NCBI GenBank assembly: GCA_029259535.1
Contig: JAPHEF010000006.1
Location: forward strand, 1 to 49,273
Reading direction: 5' to 3'
DNA: 49,273 bases
DNA from: Alkanophaga liquidiphilum
GTDB taxonomy: Archaea > Halobacteriota > Syntropharchaeia > Alkanophagales > B39-G2
Part shown: in pieces, positions 33,502-41,696 of the stretch
Position numbering within the stretch: position 1 is the stretch's first letter
Layout: each line of letters opens with the position of its first letter
Translations under genes and position numbers: made by a program
The notes under the pieces: generated by a model
The model's database searches: none
Seen by the model: only the letters and a program-made list of their open reading frames with translations
Told to the model about the DNA's origin: nothing

Positions 33502-33790
33502 GCCGACGTAAAAGAAAAGGTTAAACAGTGACGTTTGGCGTTTCTTTGAGCCCGCCGTGCATGATGTGATGGTGTTGGGGCCCCACCAAAGGTCGCTCGT
33601 GCTGGCATCCGAGATGGGTGTGGTAGTCGCCGGGTGGCACGAGATGGCTTGGTGGTATTTGTAGCGTGATGACGCCGTTCCACGTGCGGTTCGCCGCCGG
33701 ATATCCGACGCTACGAGCTTCGCCGTAAGTTCGGCTCCCTCTCTAAAAAGGGGCACTGCTAATTCCTCAGGCTTGAGAAGGTGTGTGGGA
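33502..33790. other. GC-rich stretch without a supported gene
   Basis: About 290 bases with several overlapping weak frames and inverted GC-rich words. I looked for 5S rRNA and RNase P RNA signatures and did not find them. Confidence 0.4.
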
Positions 33791-33916
33791 CTTTATAAGT
33801 ATGATGCTAACGCTTAAATGGCGAGTGTCGTTTTACATGCCGATGGCGTCCGACGGGGACGCCTAACGCCTTTCGCACGGGCGCTAATATCAAGTCTTGT
33901 GAGACCGCTGAGCTAA
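33791..33916 (+). promoter_or_regulatory. Promoter with possible leaderless 32-codon ORF, upstream of the HD gene
   Basis: CTTTATAAG at 33791-33799 is a good TATA box. An ATG at 33818, where transcription should start, opens a 32-codon ORF (MASVVLHADGVRRGRLTPFA and on, stop at 33916). It may be a leader peptide, a relic, or chance. The HD gene starts 250 bases further on. Confidence 0.35.
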
Positions 33917-34112
33917 AGCACGTGACGAGCTGCCGACGGTTATCGGAGCTTGGTAGCAGGTTCGTGCAGCTTCGGGTTTGATGACGTTCGATGCGTTATT
34001 GAAAATCCTAAGACCGCGTTCCTGGGCGGGCTGCCTGCGAGTGTGGTTTGGTGGTGGGGCGGCGTCCCGGAGCGCGCCGCTGCCGAAGCAGCCTAACGTC
34101 CACGAACGTAAT

Positions 34113-34141
34113 CAAATATCGTCCGTAAACCAAATATCGTC
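34113..34141 (+). repeat. Direct repeat before the HD-domain gene
   Basis: CAAATATCGTC at 34113-34123 and again at 34131-34141, 18 bases apart, 30-57 bases before the ATG. It could be a regulator-binding site. Confidence 0.4.
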
Positions 34142-34169
34142 TGAGCTCAAAAGGAGAAAGAGGCAAAAC

Positions 34170-35366
34170 ATGAGCACAAAGGTAATAAGAGACACGTTAC
34201 ACGGCTACATAGAAGTTGACGAGCTGGCGCTTGCGCTCATAGACACTGCAGAGATGCAAAGGCTTCGCCGCATAAGACAGCTCGGCTTTTCATACCTCGT
34301 TTACCCGGGGGCGAACCATACAAGGTTCGAGCACGCTCTCGGCGTGTTCCATCTTTGCTCGCTGCTGCTGAGGCGGCTTGGCATCCCTGACGAAAAAGAG
34401 CTGCTCGTCGCCGCTCTGATTCACGACGTGCGGCACGGGCCGTTCTCGCACGTCACGGAGCCTTTAATCAAAAAATACACCGGAAAGGGGCATGAGGATA
34501 TCGAAGATATAATTTTTGGCAGTCATGAGTCTGGGTGCTCTGAATTGGGAATATGTGAGGTCTTGGAAGATTATTCTTTAGACAAAAGAAAAATATTAAA
34601 ATACGTCAAGGGCAGCGACTTAGAACTTTCGAAGCTGCTGAACGGCGAGATTGACGTTGATAAGATGGACTACCTCCTCCGGGATTCATATTACACGGGC
34701 GTAGCCTACGGCGTTATTGATAACGTTAGGCTGATTCAAGGACTTGAGTTCCAAGATGGAAGCTTAGTTTTAAACGAGAAGGGAATAACTCCCGCAGAGT
34801 ATTTGCTGTTCTCACGGTTCCTGATGTATCCGACCGTTTATTACCATCACACCAGTAGGATTGCCCAGATAATGTTTGTAAGAGGTTTGGAGAGCATGAT
34901 TGAGAGCGGCGAGCTTGAGGCAGCTTCGTTGACGAGTATGGACGACTACGAAGCGTGCGTGCGGATGCGGCACGCCAGGGGTTACCCGCGGGAAATGATT
35001 ATGAGAATCGAACGGCGGAAGCTTTTTAAAAGAGCAGTTTACATGCCGCTGCGTGAGCTTGATGAGGGCATCCTGGGGGAGCTAAGCGACGAGGCGAAAG
35101 CTAAGAAACTGGAGTCCGAGATCGCGGATGCCGCTGGCGTCGCCCCGGAGTACGTGCTGCTCGACGTTCAAAAGAGCGAGGAAATAAAAGAGCGGCGGGC
35201 TAAAGTCATGGTCGGTGGCGAGGTGAGAAGCCTGAGCGAGGTATCAGTCGTCGTTAGCATGCTTGAAAGGGCGTTTCAAGAGAGCCGGAGGCTCGGCGTT
35301 TATGCACCCGAGACCGTTAGAGAGCGTGTGCGAAAGGCGGCGGTGCGTGTCTTGGGGTTAAGGTAG
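34170..35366 (+). CDS. HD-domain phosphohydrolase (dNTPase/SAMHD1-like)
   Basis: A 398-residue metal-dependent phosphohydrolase, started at ATG 34170 with GGAG/GAGG upstream. The family layout is clear: VIRDTLHGYIEVDELALALID, MQRLRRIRQLGFSYLVYPGA, then the metal ligands H in NHTRFEHALGVFHL, HD in ALIHDVRHGPFSHV, and D in LNGEIDVDKMDYLLRDSYY. TPAEYLLFSRFLMYPTVYYHHTSR follows. Related proteins (COG1078) hydrolyse dNTPs or other nucleotides. The usual HDxGHGPFSH has Arg instead of Gly (HDVRHGPFSH). It is a single gene, convergent with the Lrp regulator. Confidence 0.92.
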   Translation: MSTKVIRDTLHGYIEVDELALALIDTAEMQRLRRIRQLGFSYLVYPGANHTRFEHALGVFHLCSLLLRRLGIPDEKELLVAALIHDVRHGPFSHVTEPLIKKYTGKGHEDIEDIIFGSHESGCSELGICEVLEDYSLDKRKILKYVKGSDLELSKLLNGEIDVDKMDYLLRDSYYTGVAYGVIDNVRLIQGLEFQDGSLVLNEKGITPAEYLLFSRFLMYPTVYYHHTSRIAQIMFVRGLESMIESGELEAASLTSMDDYEACVRMRHARGYPREMIMRIERRKLFKRAVYMPLRELDEGILGELSDEAKAKKLESEIADAAGVAPEYVLLDVQKSEEIKERRAKVMVGGEVRSLSEVSVVVSMLERAFQESRRLGVYAPETVRERVRKAAVRVLGLR

Positions 35367-35400
35367 TTTTTGCATTCTGTGCCCGCAAACGCGCTTGCTT

Positions 35401-35841
35401 TCATAATCCCACATACGGCTCCTCCTTGAAGGTTCTGAGCACGAGGTGGGTGCTCACGTGCTCGACGCCCTCTATAGCTTTTATTTTATCGATGACGGTC
35501 GCGCACTGTTCGTGCCCGAAGCATCTCAGGCCCACGAGGAAGTCGAAGTCGCCGGTGACGTTGTGCACGCAGCACGCCTCGTCCAAGGCAGAGATCTTGG
35601 CTCCGACGTCGGCGACGCTGCATTTCGGTTTCACGCGCACCATAGCGATTAACGAGACCATTCCCAGTTTTGAGGTATTTAGGAGCGTGGTGTATGCGCG
35701 TATTATCCCGGCGTCGTGGAGCTTTCGCACCCGCTCGCTCACGGTAACGGTGCTCGTCCCCACGACTTCTGCGATTTTCGTGAACGAGAGCCTCGCATCC
35801 CTTTGGAGCACCCTTAATATTTTCTTGTCCAGCTCGTCCAT
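35401..35841 (-). CDS. Lrp/AsnC-family transcription regulator
   Basis: A 146-residue regulator taking the ATG at 35841, which has GGGTGGGAGA before it. The N-terminal helix-turn-helix is KKILRVLQRDARLSFTKIAEVV-G-TSTVTVSERVRKL, and the C-terminal RAM ligand domain contains VSLIAMVRVKPKCSVADV and VTGDFDFLVGLRCFG. It should form octamers that sense an amino acid or related ligand and control nearby or global genes. It lies alone between the HD gene and the mvhD-fdhAB operon. The latter starts divergently 400 bases away, so the operon is a possible target. Confidence 0.93.
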   Translation of the reverse strand: MDELDKKILRVLQRDARLSFTKIAEVVGTSTVTVSERVRKLHDAGIIRAYTTLLNTSKLGMVSLIAMVRVKPKCSVADVGAKISALDEACCVHNVTGDFDFLVGLRCFGHEQCATVIDKIKAIEGVEHVSTHLVLRTFKEEPYVGL

Positions 35842-36241
35842 TCTCCCACCCACTTTACGTTCATTAAGCATTTTTCCGAAAATTTAATTAAATGCTGGGG
35901 TGGCAAGTTAAATGTGTTTAAGGTTGTAAGGTGCGAGTTGAGTAGCGGTCGTGGTGGCGTGGTATGAAGCACCTTGTTCCAGATGCGCTCAGTTTGCAGG
36001 ATATTTTCAAAAGGTGGCTATCTCCACATGGTGAGAATTGCTGTGATGAGGAGTGGTGCACGTGGTGCGGAAGATGCGCCGACGTGTGGGGAGGGGGGTG
36101 CAACGTGCGTCAGTGTGCTTATATAGTCGGGACGACGGTGCTCATCCCGCCCTCGGCTTGCTACTACAACTGCCGCCGAGCTTAACGCCGTAAGACGTAA
36201 CCGGGCATCATAGCGGCATACTTAAGCGAAGGTGAGAGGAG
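35842..36241. other. Regulatory region between lrp and the mvhD-fdhAB operon
   Basis: About 400 bases. AT-rich AATTTAATTAAAT at 35880-35892 may be the lrp promoter. A 73-codon plus-strand ORF (35964-36185) has a Cys-rich middle (CCDEEWCTWCGRCADVW), but a good TATA box for the operon lies within it. I do not call it a gene. Confidence 0.45.
36119..36126 (+). promoter_or_regulatory. TATA box of the mvhD-fdhAB operon
   Basis: TTATATAG, about 115 bases before the first ATG of the operon. It is the only good TATA-like site in this spacer on the plus strand, so a leader of roughly 90 bases is expected. Confidence 0.45.
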
Positions 36242-36469
36242 ATGAGGGCGAAGGATGTTGCAAGAGGGAGATTTGAGTATGAAAGCGCCTCATCTTATTT
36301 GCTGCTTGAGGCGTTTTCTGGGCGTGCCGTAGCGTTTAGAGATGCGTTCCGGCTTGAGCGTGCGCTGGCATGGGGCGGGCGTGTCCACAAGTGGGCGTTG
36401 GGGCATGGGACGCCATGCTTCAAGACGGTGCTATGGGAAATATGTCCGGTCTGCGGGTGGGGGAGATGA
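36242..36469 (+). CDS. Small ORF coupled to mvhD, 75 residues
   Basis: Starts with ATG after GGTGAGAGGAG, an excellent ribosome site, and ends in an ATGA overlap with mvhD. The protein (MRAKDVARGRFEYESASSYL) is Arg/Ala-rich and ends FKTVLWEICPVCGWGR, with a CPVCG zinc-knuckle-like end and one earlier Cys. No family is recognised. Coupling with mvhD and the ribosome site support it as a real first gene of the electron-transfer operon. Confidence 0.55.
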   Translation: MRAKDVARGRFEYESASSYLLLEAFSGRAVAFRDAFRLERALAWGGRVHKWALGHGTPCFKTVLWEICPVCGWGR

Positions 36470-36885
36470 GCGAGAGATTTGAGCCTAAGATCATTGCGTT
36501 CACATGCAACTGGTGCGCCTACGCAGGTGCAGACCTCGCAGGCGTCTCCCGCTTGAAATACCCGGAGAACGTCAGGATTATAAGGGTGATGTGTACGGGA
36601 CGTGTCGACCCAGTGTTCGTCTTAAAGGCGTTCACGAGCGGTGCTGACGGCGTGCTTGTCGGTGGGTGCCACATTGGCGATTGCCATTATCTTAGAGGGA
36701 ATGCCCTTGCGAGGCGTCGGGCGACGATGCTGAAAAAGCTCCTTAAGTATGTGGGGATAGAGCCAGAGAGGCTGCGGCTCGAATGGATTTCCGCATCAGA
36801 GGGCGGAAAGTTCGTGGAAACCGTGGGGGACTTCGTCGAGCAGATAAGAGAGCTAGGTCCTAATCCGTTGGGGGGATCAAGATGA
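36466..36885 (+). CDS. mvhD: MvhD-type [2Fe-2S] electron-transfer subunit
   Basis: A 139-residue iron-sulfur protein that links a dehydrogenase or hydrogenase to HdrA of heterodisulfide reductase. Start at ATG 36466, with GGGGGAG before it. Conserved Cys are in FTCNWCAYAGAD, VMCTGRVDPVFVLKAF and GVLVGGCHIGDCHYLRGN, matching MvhD/HdrA-linked proteins. It overlaps fdhA by four bases (ATGA), so mvhD-fdhA-fdhB are coupled. In methanogens this set replaces the hydrogenase MvhAG with formate dehydrogenase. HdrABC is not in the window. Confidence 0.94.
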   Translation: MSERFEPKIIAFTCNWCAYAGADLAGVSRLKYPENVRIIRVMCTGRVDPVFVLKAFTSGADGVLVGGCHIGDCHYLRGNALARRRATMLKKLLKYVGIEPERLRLEWISASEGGKFVETVGDFVEQIRELGPNPLGGSR

Positions 36886-38912
36886 AAGTCGAATACGTGC
36901 CGACAAGCTGCCCTTATTGTGCGACGGGGTGTGGGATATACCTCGTTGTTAAGGACGGCAGGATTGTGGGTGTAGAGCCATGGAAGGAGCACCCGGTGAA
37001 CGAGGGTAAGAACTGCCCAAAGGGGCGGAGCGCTCATGAGTTCCTTTACGGCAAGGAGCGTCTGGAGAGGCCTTTAATAAGAGAAAACGGCGAATTCGGA
37101 GAAGCGACGTGGGACGAAGCTTTAGAGTTAATTGCGGAGAGGCTGAAAAAGGCGAAATCTGAAGAAGTTGGCTTTGTGAGCTCTTGCAAGCTCACCAATG
37201 AGGATTTATATGTAATGCAGAAGTTTGCGAGGTGCGTCGTGAAGACAAACAATGTAGACACGCCTTCGAGGTTCTGCCATTCCACCACGGTTCCCGCTTT
37301 GATTTCAACGGTTGGCACGGGCGTGATGGAAACTTCAACGATAAGCATTGAAAAGGCAGATTGCATCATCCTCGCAGGTTCGAATCTCAAGGAGAACTTC
37401 CCACTCCTCGCCAGAAGGGTGATGCGGGCGAGGGAGCGAGGAGCGAAAGTCATTGTCATCGATCCGAGGAAAACTATAACTGCAAGAGACCTCGCAGACT
37501 TCCACCTTCAGATAAATCCGGCGACGGACATAGCGCTGATAAACGGCATGATGAAGGTAATTCTGGAGGAAGGGCTGGAGAACAAGGAGTTCGTAGAGAA
37601 AAGGACGGTGGGCTTCGAAGAACTAAGTAAATACCTCTCGAAGCTCGACATGGGCGAAATAGAGAGGATAACAGGTGTTCCCAGAGCACTAATAAGGGAG
37701 GCGGCAGTGACGTATGCAAAGGCTGAGCGTGGTTGCATCATTTACAACGCAGGGATATGCCAGCATGTCGAAGGCATAGGGAACATCAGAGCGCTAGCGG
37801 ACCTCGCAATGCTCACTGGGAACTTTGGAAAGCCCGGAACTGGCGTAAACCCACTTAGAGGACACATAAACGGCGAAGGCTCCGGTGACATGGGCGTCGT
37901 TAATGTCTTCTATCCGGGCTTCGTGCGTGTGGGCGAGGACGCTGCGAAGAAGTTCGGAGAGCTCTGGGGCGTTGAGAGCTTACCAACACAGCCCGGTCTG
38001 ACTTACATGGAAATGATTGAGAAATGCCGCATCCTTTACATTCAGGGAACGAATCCCATGGTTTCTGCTCCCAACACGAACAACGTGAAGAAGAGGCTTG
38101 AGGAGAAGGAGTTTGTGGTCGTTCAGGACATTTTCATGACCGAGACTGCGAAGCTTGCCGACGTCGTCCTTCCTGCTGCAGCATGGAGCGAGAAGGTGGG
38201 AACGGTGACCGAAGTTGACAGACGGGTCCAGCTCATGCGGAAGGTGGTGGAGCCGCCGGGGGAAGCGATGCCGGATTGGCAGATCGTCTGCGAGCTTGCG
38301 GCGAAGATGGAAATGGGCGAGAAGTTTAACTTCCGTTCCGCTGAAGAGGTGTTCGAGGAGATAAGAAGGGTGGTCCCGGCATATGCAGGCATTACTTACA
38401 AACGGCTGGAGAGGGCAGGAGGTATTCAATGGCCCTGCCCGTCGGAAGGCCACCCAGGAACAGACACGATGTTCGCAGATGGCAAATTTAGGACGCCCGA
38501 TGGTCTTGGGCATTTTTTCGTCGTCGAATACAAAGGACCGGCGGAGCCGGTGGACGAGGAATACCCGTTTGCGCTTCTGACCGGGAGAGTCCTGTTTCAT
38601 TACCACACCGGGACGATGACGAGAAGGACGCCAAAGCTTAACACAGAGATGCCGTCGGCATGGGTTGAAATCAACGTCGAGGATGCGAAGGCGCTCGGGA
38701 TCGATGATGGGGAGGTAGTCGTGGTGAAATCGAGGCGCGGTGAGATAAGAGTGCCTGCGAGGGTTACCGGAAACATAAAGAGGGGCGTCGTATTCATCCC
38801 GTGGCACTTTTCAGAGACCCCTGCTAATGCCCTCACAGGACCTATCGCGGAGCCACCTTCGAGAATGCCCGAATTTAAGTATTCTGCGGTCAGGATTGAG
38901 AGGAGAGGGTGA
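36882..38912 (+). CDS. fdhA: Formate dehydrogenase-type molybdopterin subunit, FdhA
   Basis: A 676-residue Mo/W-bis-molybdopterin guanine dinucleotide enzyme. The N-terminal [4Fe-4S] motif is CPYCATGCGIYLVV ... NCPKGRSAHEFLY. The active-site residue is Cys in TPSRFCHSTTV, followed by His as in formate dehydrogenases; it is Cys, not selenocysteine. Further cofactor motifs are DCIILAGSNLKEN, VIVIDPRKT, HINGEGSGDMG, IQGTNPMVSAPN, DVVLPAAAWSEK and the C-terminal HYHTGTMTRRTPKLN with IPWHFSETPANALTGP. There is no Tat leader, so it is cytoplasmic. In archaea without formate growth, such FdhA may serve as an Hdr-linked oxidoreductase; formate use is not proven here. Confidence 0.95.
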   Translation: MKVEYVPTSCPYCATGCGIYLVVKDGRIVGVEPWKEHPVNEGKNCPKGRSAHEFLYGKERLERPLIRENGEFGEATWDEALELIAERLKKAKSEEVGFVSSCKLTNEDLYVMQKFARCVVKTNNVDTPSRFCHSTTVPALISTVGTGVMETSTISIEKADCIILAGSNLKENFPLLARRVMRARERGAKVIVIDPRKTITARDLADFHLQINPATDIALINGMMKVILEEGLENKEFVEKRTVGFEELSKYLSKLDMGEIERITGVPRALIREAAVTYAKAERGCIIYNAGICQHVEGIGNIRALADLAMLTGNFGKPGTGVNPLRGHINGEGSGDMGVVNVFYPGFVRVGEDAAKKFGELWGVESLPTQPGLTYMEMIEKCRILYIQGTNPMVSAPNTNNVKKRLEEKEFVVVQDIFMTETAKLADVVLPAAAWSEKVGTVTEVDRRVQLMRKVVEPPGEAMPDWQIVCELAAKMEMGEKFNFRSAEEVFEEIRRVVPAYAGITYKRLERAGGIQWPCPSEGHPGTDTMFADGKFRTPDGLGHFFVVEYKGPAEPVDEEYPFALLTGRVLFHYHTGTMTRRTPKLNTEMPSAWVEINVEDAKALGIDDGEVVVVKSRRGEIRVPARVTGNIKRGVVFIPWHFSETPANALTGPIAEPPSRMPEFKYSAVRIERRG

Positions 38913-40144
38913 GGATGATGAGTGAGATGTATTTGGCTGAAGCCTCTGACGAGAGGATAAGAGGGAGTGGGGAATACGGTGGCGTGGTGACGGCGTTGCT
39001 CAAGTTCGCTCTCGAAAATGGGATTGTGGACGCGGTCCTTGCAGTGAAGAAGAGGGATGGTAATCGGTATGACGGCGTTTTAACCCTCGTCACCACACCT
39101 GAGGAGACTTTGGAGTGTGCAGGTGTCCTTCATTGCGCCCCGGTGAACATTGCGAGATGCGTCAAGGAATACCTTGACGGAGCGAAAAGCATGCGTCTTG
39201 CTGTCGTTTGCAAGCCTTGTGACGCTCGTGCGATGATAGAGTTGGCGAAAAGGGAGCAGATAAACCTTGCGAATGTCATTATGGTCGGGATGAACTGCAC
39301 GGGCACATTTGCTCCGGGAATTGCGAAGAAAATGTTTGAAGATGAGTTTGGGGTCGATCCTGAGGATGTTGTGCGTGAGGACATTGACGACGGGAAGCTC
39401 ATCATCACGCTTAATGACGGAAGCACGAGGGAGAAGGACTTGAAGGAACTTGAAGAGCGAGGTTACGGGCGGCGTGAGAACTGCCGGCGGTGCGAAGTAA
39501 GCATCCCAAGGATGGCGGATTTGGCTTGCGGAAAGTGGGGCGTGCCGGAAGGTAGGAAGGCGACGTTTGTGGAAGTCTGCTCGGAAAAGGGAGGAGAGTT
39601 TTTAAAGAAGGCAGTGGAAGCTGGCGTTATAAGGGTAGAAACTGCGAGTAAGGAGGCTATTGAAGAGAGGGAGAAGAAGGAGCGAGATGCGTTAGAGCGC
39701 TCGAAGGAGTGGCAAGAGCGCTATTTTGGCGAGATGGAGGGGATGAGCTTAGAAGAGCGCCGAAGGTATTGGTTCAATTACTTCGACCGTTGCATTAAGT
39801 GCTTCGGCTGTCGAGATGCATGTCCGATTTGCTACTGCAAGGAGTGTTATCTTGAAGCGTGGCGGGGCTTCATTCATGGCGGTAAAATCCCACCGGAAAA
39901 AACATTTCCGCTAATAAGGCTGGCGCACGTCGCAGACTCCTGCGTGAACTGCGGGCAATGTCAGGATGTGTGCCCTGCGGAGATTCCACTTTCCCGATTA
40001 TACCAAGCGATCAACAAAGAGCTTCAGCAGACGTTCGAATACCTCCCAGGCATGAACGTCGAAGAGCGTCCACCACTAACAGTAATCACTGAGAAGGAAC
40101 TCAGCGAAGACGACCCCCTTCTTTTCATAAAGGCTAAGGTGTGA
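38909..40144 (+). CDS. fdhB: F420-dependent FdhB/FrhB-type subunit with ferredoxin domain
   Basis: A 411-residue protein moving electrons between FdhA and coenzyme F420. The FrhB domain has SGEYGGVVTALLKFALENG, VCKPCDARAMIELAKRE, GMNCTGTF and NCRRCEVSIPRMADLACGKWG. The C-terminal part has two [4Fe-4S] motifs, CIKCFGCRDACPICYC and CVNCGQCQDVCPAEIP. The start is GTG 38909, overlapping the fdhA stop, or ATG 38915; GAGGAGAGG precedes the first. Last gene of the operon. Together with mvhD it forms an F420:HdrA electron path, either from F420H2 or to F420. Confidence 0.94.
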   Translation: MRMMSEMYLAEASDERIRGSGEYGGVVTALLKFALENGIVDAVLAVKKRDGNRYDGVLTLVTTPEETLECAGVLHCAPVNIARCVKEYLDGAKSMRLAVVCKPCDARAMIELAKREQINLANVIMVGMNCTGTFAPGIAKKMFEDEFGVDPEDVVREDIDDGKLIITLNDGSTREKDLKELEERGYGRRENCRRCEVSIPRMADLACGKWGVPEGRKATFVEVCSEKGGEFLKKAVEAGVIRVETASKEAIEEREKKERDALERSKEWQERYFGEMEGMSLEERRRYWFNYFDRCIKCFGCRDACPICYCKECYLEAWRGFIHGGKIPPEKTFPLIRLAHVADSCVNCGQCQDVCPAEIPLSRLYQAINKELQQTFEYLPGMNVEERPPLTVITEKELSEDDPLLFIKAKV

Positions 40145-40204
40145 ATGTCCGCCGGCATCAATCCATCCGCTCAATCTCCACTCTCTTTTTAATAATGTGC
40201 CTTT

Positions 40205-40621
40205 TCATGATTTCCGCAGCGTTTGTGGGGCTCTCTCCACGAGGGGTCTCCCGCCGGTCGGCAGCGTCTTAGTCAGAAGCTTCGCGACGAGTCCGAAGCC
40301 GCTGACGAACGGGTTGGGGTAGACGTGTGGGAAGAAACCACAGTCGAAAGTGAGGCAGCAATCGCCGAGCGCCCGTTCCTCAAGCCACTGCGGCGCAGAA
40401 GCTACGACTGGCAGCTATGGGAGGTCGACGCCGAGCTTTTCTGCTAGAACCTCTGCGACGGTTACAATTATCCCAATACACGTGCAGATGTCAAAGTCCC
40501 AGACCAACGGGGGCTTGAGAGCCTCGCAGACCTCCCTGAGACCCTCTCCCGCGAATTCTAATCCCTGTTCATTCATGAACCAAACCCCTGAAGGGCGAAA
40601 GCGGTGTATCCAGCAGTCCAG
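40205..40621 (-). pseudogene. cdhA: CdhA-like (CO dehydrogenase/acetyl-CoA synthase alpha) 3' end with in-frame TAG
   Basis: From the scaffold gap, the minus strand reads GEGLREVCEALKPPLVW, CTCIGIIVTVAEVLAEKLGV and DLP, then TAG at 40415-40417. In the same frame it continues LPVVASAPQWLEERALGDCC, then GLVAKLLTKTLPTGGRPLVE, to a TGA at 40205. The SAPQWLEE, LLTK and TGG words match the C-terminal region of CdhA/CooS proteins. However, the expected NFGPC-type segment is replaced by WDFDIC and the tail is short. A premature amber codon plus divergence points to a decaying copy, or to assembly error near the gap. Pyrrolysine insertion is possible in principle, but nothing here supports it. Confidence 0.6.
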
Positions 40622-41421
40622 NNNNNNNNNNNNNNNNNNNNNNNNNNNNNNNNNNNNNNNNNNNNNNNNNNNNNNNNNNNNNNNNNNNNNNNNNNNNNNN
40701 NNNNNNNNNNNNNNNNNNNNNNNNNNNNNNNNNNNNNNNNNNNNNNNNNNNNNNNNNNNNNNNNNNNNNNNNNNNNNNNNNNNNNNNNNNNNNNNNNNNN
40801 NNNNNNNNNNNNNNNNNNNNNNNNNNNNNNNNNNNNNNNNNNNNNNNNNNNNNNNNNNNNNNNNNNNNNNNNNNNNNNNNNNNNNNNNNNNNNNNNNNNN
40901 NNNNNNNNNNNNNNNNNNNNNNNNNNNNNNNNNNNNNNNNNNNNNNNNNNNNNNNNNNNNNNNNNNNNNNNNNNNNNNNNNNNNNNNNNNNNNNNNNNNN
41001 NNNNNNNNNNNNNNNNNNNNNNNNNNNNNNNNNNNNNNNNNNNNNNNNNNNNNNNNNNNNNNNNNNNNNNNNNNNNNNNNNNNNNNNNNNNNNNNNNNNN
41101 NNNNNNNNNNNNNNNNNNNNNNNNNNNNNNNNNNNNNNNNNNNNNNNNNNNNNNNNNNNNNNNNNNNNNNNNNNNNNNNNNNNNNNNNNNNNNNNNNNNN
41201 NNNNNNNNNNNNNNNNNNNNNNNNNNNNNNNNNNNNNNNNNNNNNNNNNNNNNNNNNNNNNNNNNNNNNNNNNNNNNNNNNNNNNNNNNNNNNNNNNNNN
41301 NNNNNNNNNNNNNNNNNNNNNNNNNNNNNNNNNNNNNNNNNNNNNNNNNNNNNNNNNNNNNNNNNNNNNNNNNNNNNNNNNNNNNNNNNNNNNNNNNNNN
41401 NNNNNNNNNNNNNNNNNNNNN
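40622..41421. other. Scaffold gap (800 N)
   Basis: No sequence. The round size suggests an estimated gap. It hides the 5' part of the cdhA-like gene. Confidence 0.99.
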
Positions 41422-41696
41422 ACACCTTTACGACCAAAGTCGCAAAGTGGCTGTTGTTTCTCAAACCTTGTGCATGACGTCTCTGGTCATCTCGCTCTCG
41501 CCTCTTCGATGAGCCTCTTCACGCCCCCACTCGCCGCAACACTCACATTATCACCTATTTGTTTTAATACTAAGACTGTAATTATTTCAACATAATATAA
41601 AGATTTTGTTGCAGCGCTCAACACGCGGGCGGAAGTGGGTCGGCGTCCGAGACTCAAGCGCCAACGTTCTTAACGCTTTGAGCAGTATGAAAGAGC
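41422..41696. other. Spacer after the gap with divergent promoter elements
   Basis: A minus-strand GTG near 41547 with AGGTGAT before it opens a 19-codon frame (SVAASGGVKRLIEEARAR, then stop). It could be the damaged start of the gene lost in the gap. AT-rich TATA-like words at 41590-41605 lie between this and the phosphatase gene. Confidence 0.35.

Noticed and set aside
33502..33970. Possible 5S rRNA or RNase P RNA in the GC-rich spacer
   Set aside because: None of the conserved core sequences of either RNA could be found on either strand.
35964..36185. 73-codon Cys-rich ORF upstream of the mvhD operon
   Set aside because: The best TATA box for the operon lies within it, and outside the Cys cluster its composition is not convincing.
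40415..40417. TAG as pyrrolysine codon
   Set aside because: No pyl genes are visible and the surrounding sequence is degenerate near a gap, so decay or error is simpler.
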